From Paractinoplanes durhamensis (GTDB lineage Bacteria > Actinomycetota > Actinomycetes > Mycobacteriales > Micromonosporaceae), in NCBI RefSeq assembly GCF_016862175.1, contig NZ_BOML01000067.1:1-38634 (forward strand): DNA of 38,634 bases, in the 5' to 3' direction. Positions within the stretch are counted from its first letter, which is position 1. Each line of letters starts with the position of its first letter. The notes under the pieces are model-generated. The model saw only the letters and a program-made list of their open reading frames with translations, did no database searches and was not told the DNA's origin. Position numbers and translations under genes: made by a program. Positions 37,506 to 38,634 of the stretch are shown in pieces.

Positions 37506-38522
37506 CTAGAAGGTTATCGTCCAGCCCTCCCGGCGGGCCTGGTCGGCTGTGTAGGCGACGCCGTCGACCTTCAGGCCTCGGGCGTCCAGCAGCGTTATCG
37601 TGCCGCCCTGGTTGCTCAGTTGCAGGGGCGGCGAGACGACGACCCGGAGGGCGTCGCCGGCGGGCAGGCGGCCGGCCAGTCCGTGGCGGTTGCCGGCCCG
37701 GTCGAGCACCGCCCAGCCGACCAGGTCGATCTCGTCGGGCGTGGTGTTCAGCAGGGTGACCGACTCCGCCTCCGGGGCGGGGCCGACCGGGTTGGCGAGG
37801 GCGCCCACGATGCGGACGAGATGGTCGGGCTCGCCCGGACCGGGCCTCGGGGCCGGACCCGGGTTCGGGATCTCCGGCAGCGTGTGGCCGGTGGTGTCGT
37901 CGGTGTGGAACGACTGCGACTGGAAGGCCAGGAAGATCGCCACCCATTCGTCCGCCCCGAAGTGCAGCAGCAGCCCGCCGTCCTGGAATACGCCGTCGTC
38001 GTCGGCGAAACGTCCGCTGTTTCCCTGATTCATGTGGACGTCGTGCACGCCGTTCCCGGGCGAGAAATGAAATACCTTGTCGGGCGTGGTCGGTTCCGGC
38101 CCCCACGCCTGCCCGAATACGAATGCCCGCGCCCCGGCGTCGCCGAGCGCCCGCCGCACATAGTGATCGAGGAAGTCGCCGAGGTCGTTCTCCGGCCCGG
38201 GCGCCGAGGTCGGCACCGGCCGCATCGCGTCCCGCTGGAAGAGGTTTCCCCGGATGTAGTCCAGCGCCGGCCCACCGGCCTGCCCGCTGAGCTCGGTGAA
38301 CCCGTCCGGCAGCGCACCGACCTGGGTGAGGATCGGATGCGCGAAGTTGTCCGCCGCAAGATACAGAAGCTCCGGCGGCCGCTGCTGCGACCGCACGTTG
38401 ACCGCGGCGCGATAGTCCACCCCGTCGGCCCGTAAATGTATTTGATAATGCGGCGTATCGGAGGTTTCGATACGGCGATCGATAACCGCGGCCCGAAGAA
38501 CCCCATAACGCTTGATTGGCAT
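37506..38522 (-). CDS. DUF2278 (YukJ-like) protein with C-terminal lamin-tail domain
   Basis: A 338-residue protein. The N-terminal 200 residues are DUF2278: MPIKRYGVLRAAVIDRRIET, HYQIHLRADGVDYRAAVNVR, LDYIRGNLFQRDAMRP, FGQAWGPEP and VHDVHMNQGNSGRF. A Pro-rich linker (PEIPNPGPAPRPGPGEPDH) leads to a lamin-tail-type immunoglobulin-like domain: ESVTLLNTTPDEIDLVGWAV, LPAGDALRVVV and LSNQGGTITLLDARGLKVDG. No signal peptide. DUF2278 has no settled function; the HYQIH and DVHMNQG blocks suggest a metal- or phosphodiester-binding site. I start at the ATG 38522, where homology begins; the frame is open to a GTG at 38591. The last 112 bases of the window show no further gene. Confidence 0.88.
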   Translation of the reverse strand: MPIKRYGVLRAAVIDRRIETSDTPHYQIHLRADGVDYRAAVNVRSQQRPPELLYLAADNFAHPILTQVGALPDGFTELSGQAGGPALDYIRGNLFQRDAMRPVPTSAPGPENDLGDFLDHYVRRALGDAGARAFVFGQAWGPEPTTPDKVFHFSPGNGVHDVHMNQGNSGRFADDDGVFQDGGLLLHFGADEWVAIFLAFQSQSFHTDDTTGHTLPEIPNPGPAPRPGPGEPDHLVRIVGALANPVGPAPEAESVTLLNTTPDEIDLVGWAVLDRAGNRHGLAGRLPAGDALRVVVSPPLQLSNQGGTITLLDARGLKVDGVAYTADQARREGWTITF

Positions 38523-38634
38523 GCCGCGAGTAAAACACCGCCGGCCCACCGCTTCAGTCGGAAGATCTACATGCGCCCGCATTTCGCCCACCGTTCACCC
38601 GACCGGGCGCGATCTCTCGGGCGCCGACGCAGGC

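Overview
The window is high-GC DNA (about 70 percent or more over most of its length). It has many GTG and TTG starts, four-base ATGA/GTGA gene overlaps and several apparently leaderless promoters. Gene content (ECF sigma factors with fused C-terminal domains, LacI- and TetR-type regulators, an ABC sugar importer without its own ATPase, a DUF998 membrane protein, an actinobacterial caspase operon) points to a mycelial actinomycete, most likely Micromonosporaceae (Actinoplanes-like). That placement is inference from gene style; no rRNA or tRNA gene was seen.

Region 1 (1-3099, minus strand) is a three-gene operon: a 630-residue helical-repeat protein with a C-terminal PH-like domain, a 110-residue protein resembling effector-associated constant component 1 (EACC1), and a caspase-like protease whose C-terminus runs off the left edge into a nine-base tandem repeat encoding Val-Glu-Pro. 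This is the best candidate here for an under-described biological-conflict or programmed-death system.

Region 2 (3162-8584) holds metabolic and efflux genes with local regulators: an SDR oxidoreductase divergent from a TetR gene, a TetR-MFS drug-efflux operon with a perfect operator, then an amidohydrolase, a 51-residue membrane peptide and a PfkB sugar kinase. Region 3 (8585-15018) has htpG, a beta-lactamase-fold gene overlapping an ECF sigma gene, an N-terminally truncated type III polyketide synthase next to them, and a DUF998/TetR divergent pair.

Region 4 (15019-21343) is accessory. It has an arsenite methyltransferase with a Cys-pair-rich N-terminus and a strong palindromic promoter element, a membrane-anchored phosphoribosyltransferase, a DUF91/NucS-like nuclease, a long-armed palindromic intergenic repeat, and a response-regulator operon of little-known small proteins in visibly AT-richer DNA. 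Region 5 (21344-25904) has a glyoxalase-fold protein, an EF-hand calcium protein, an ECF42 sigma factor with its YCII partner, a SnoaL-like protein divergent from a TetR remnant lacking its DNA-binding domain, and a GrpB family protein.

Region 6 (25947-32002) is an arabinoside-use locus: binding lipoprotein, two permeases and a GH51 arabinofuranosidase in one operon, divergent from a LacI regulator, with a perfect 14-base operator and a strong hairpin between the binding-protein and permease genes. Region 7 (32119-38522) starts with a tightly overlapping four-gene cluster of His-containing membrane proteins and a cupredoxin-like lipoprotein. It continues with a membrane-anchored F5/8C-domain protein, a small unknown gene and a DUF2278 protein with a lamin-tail domain.
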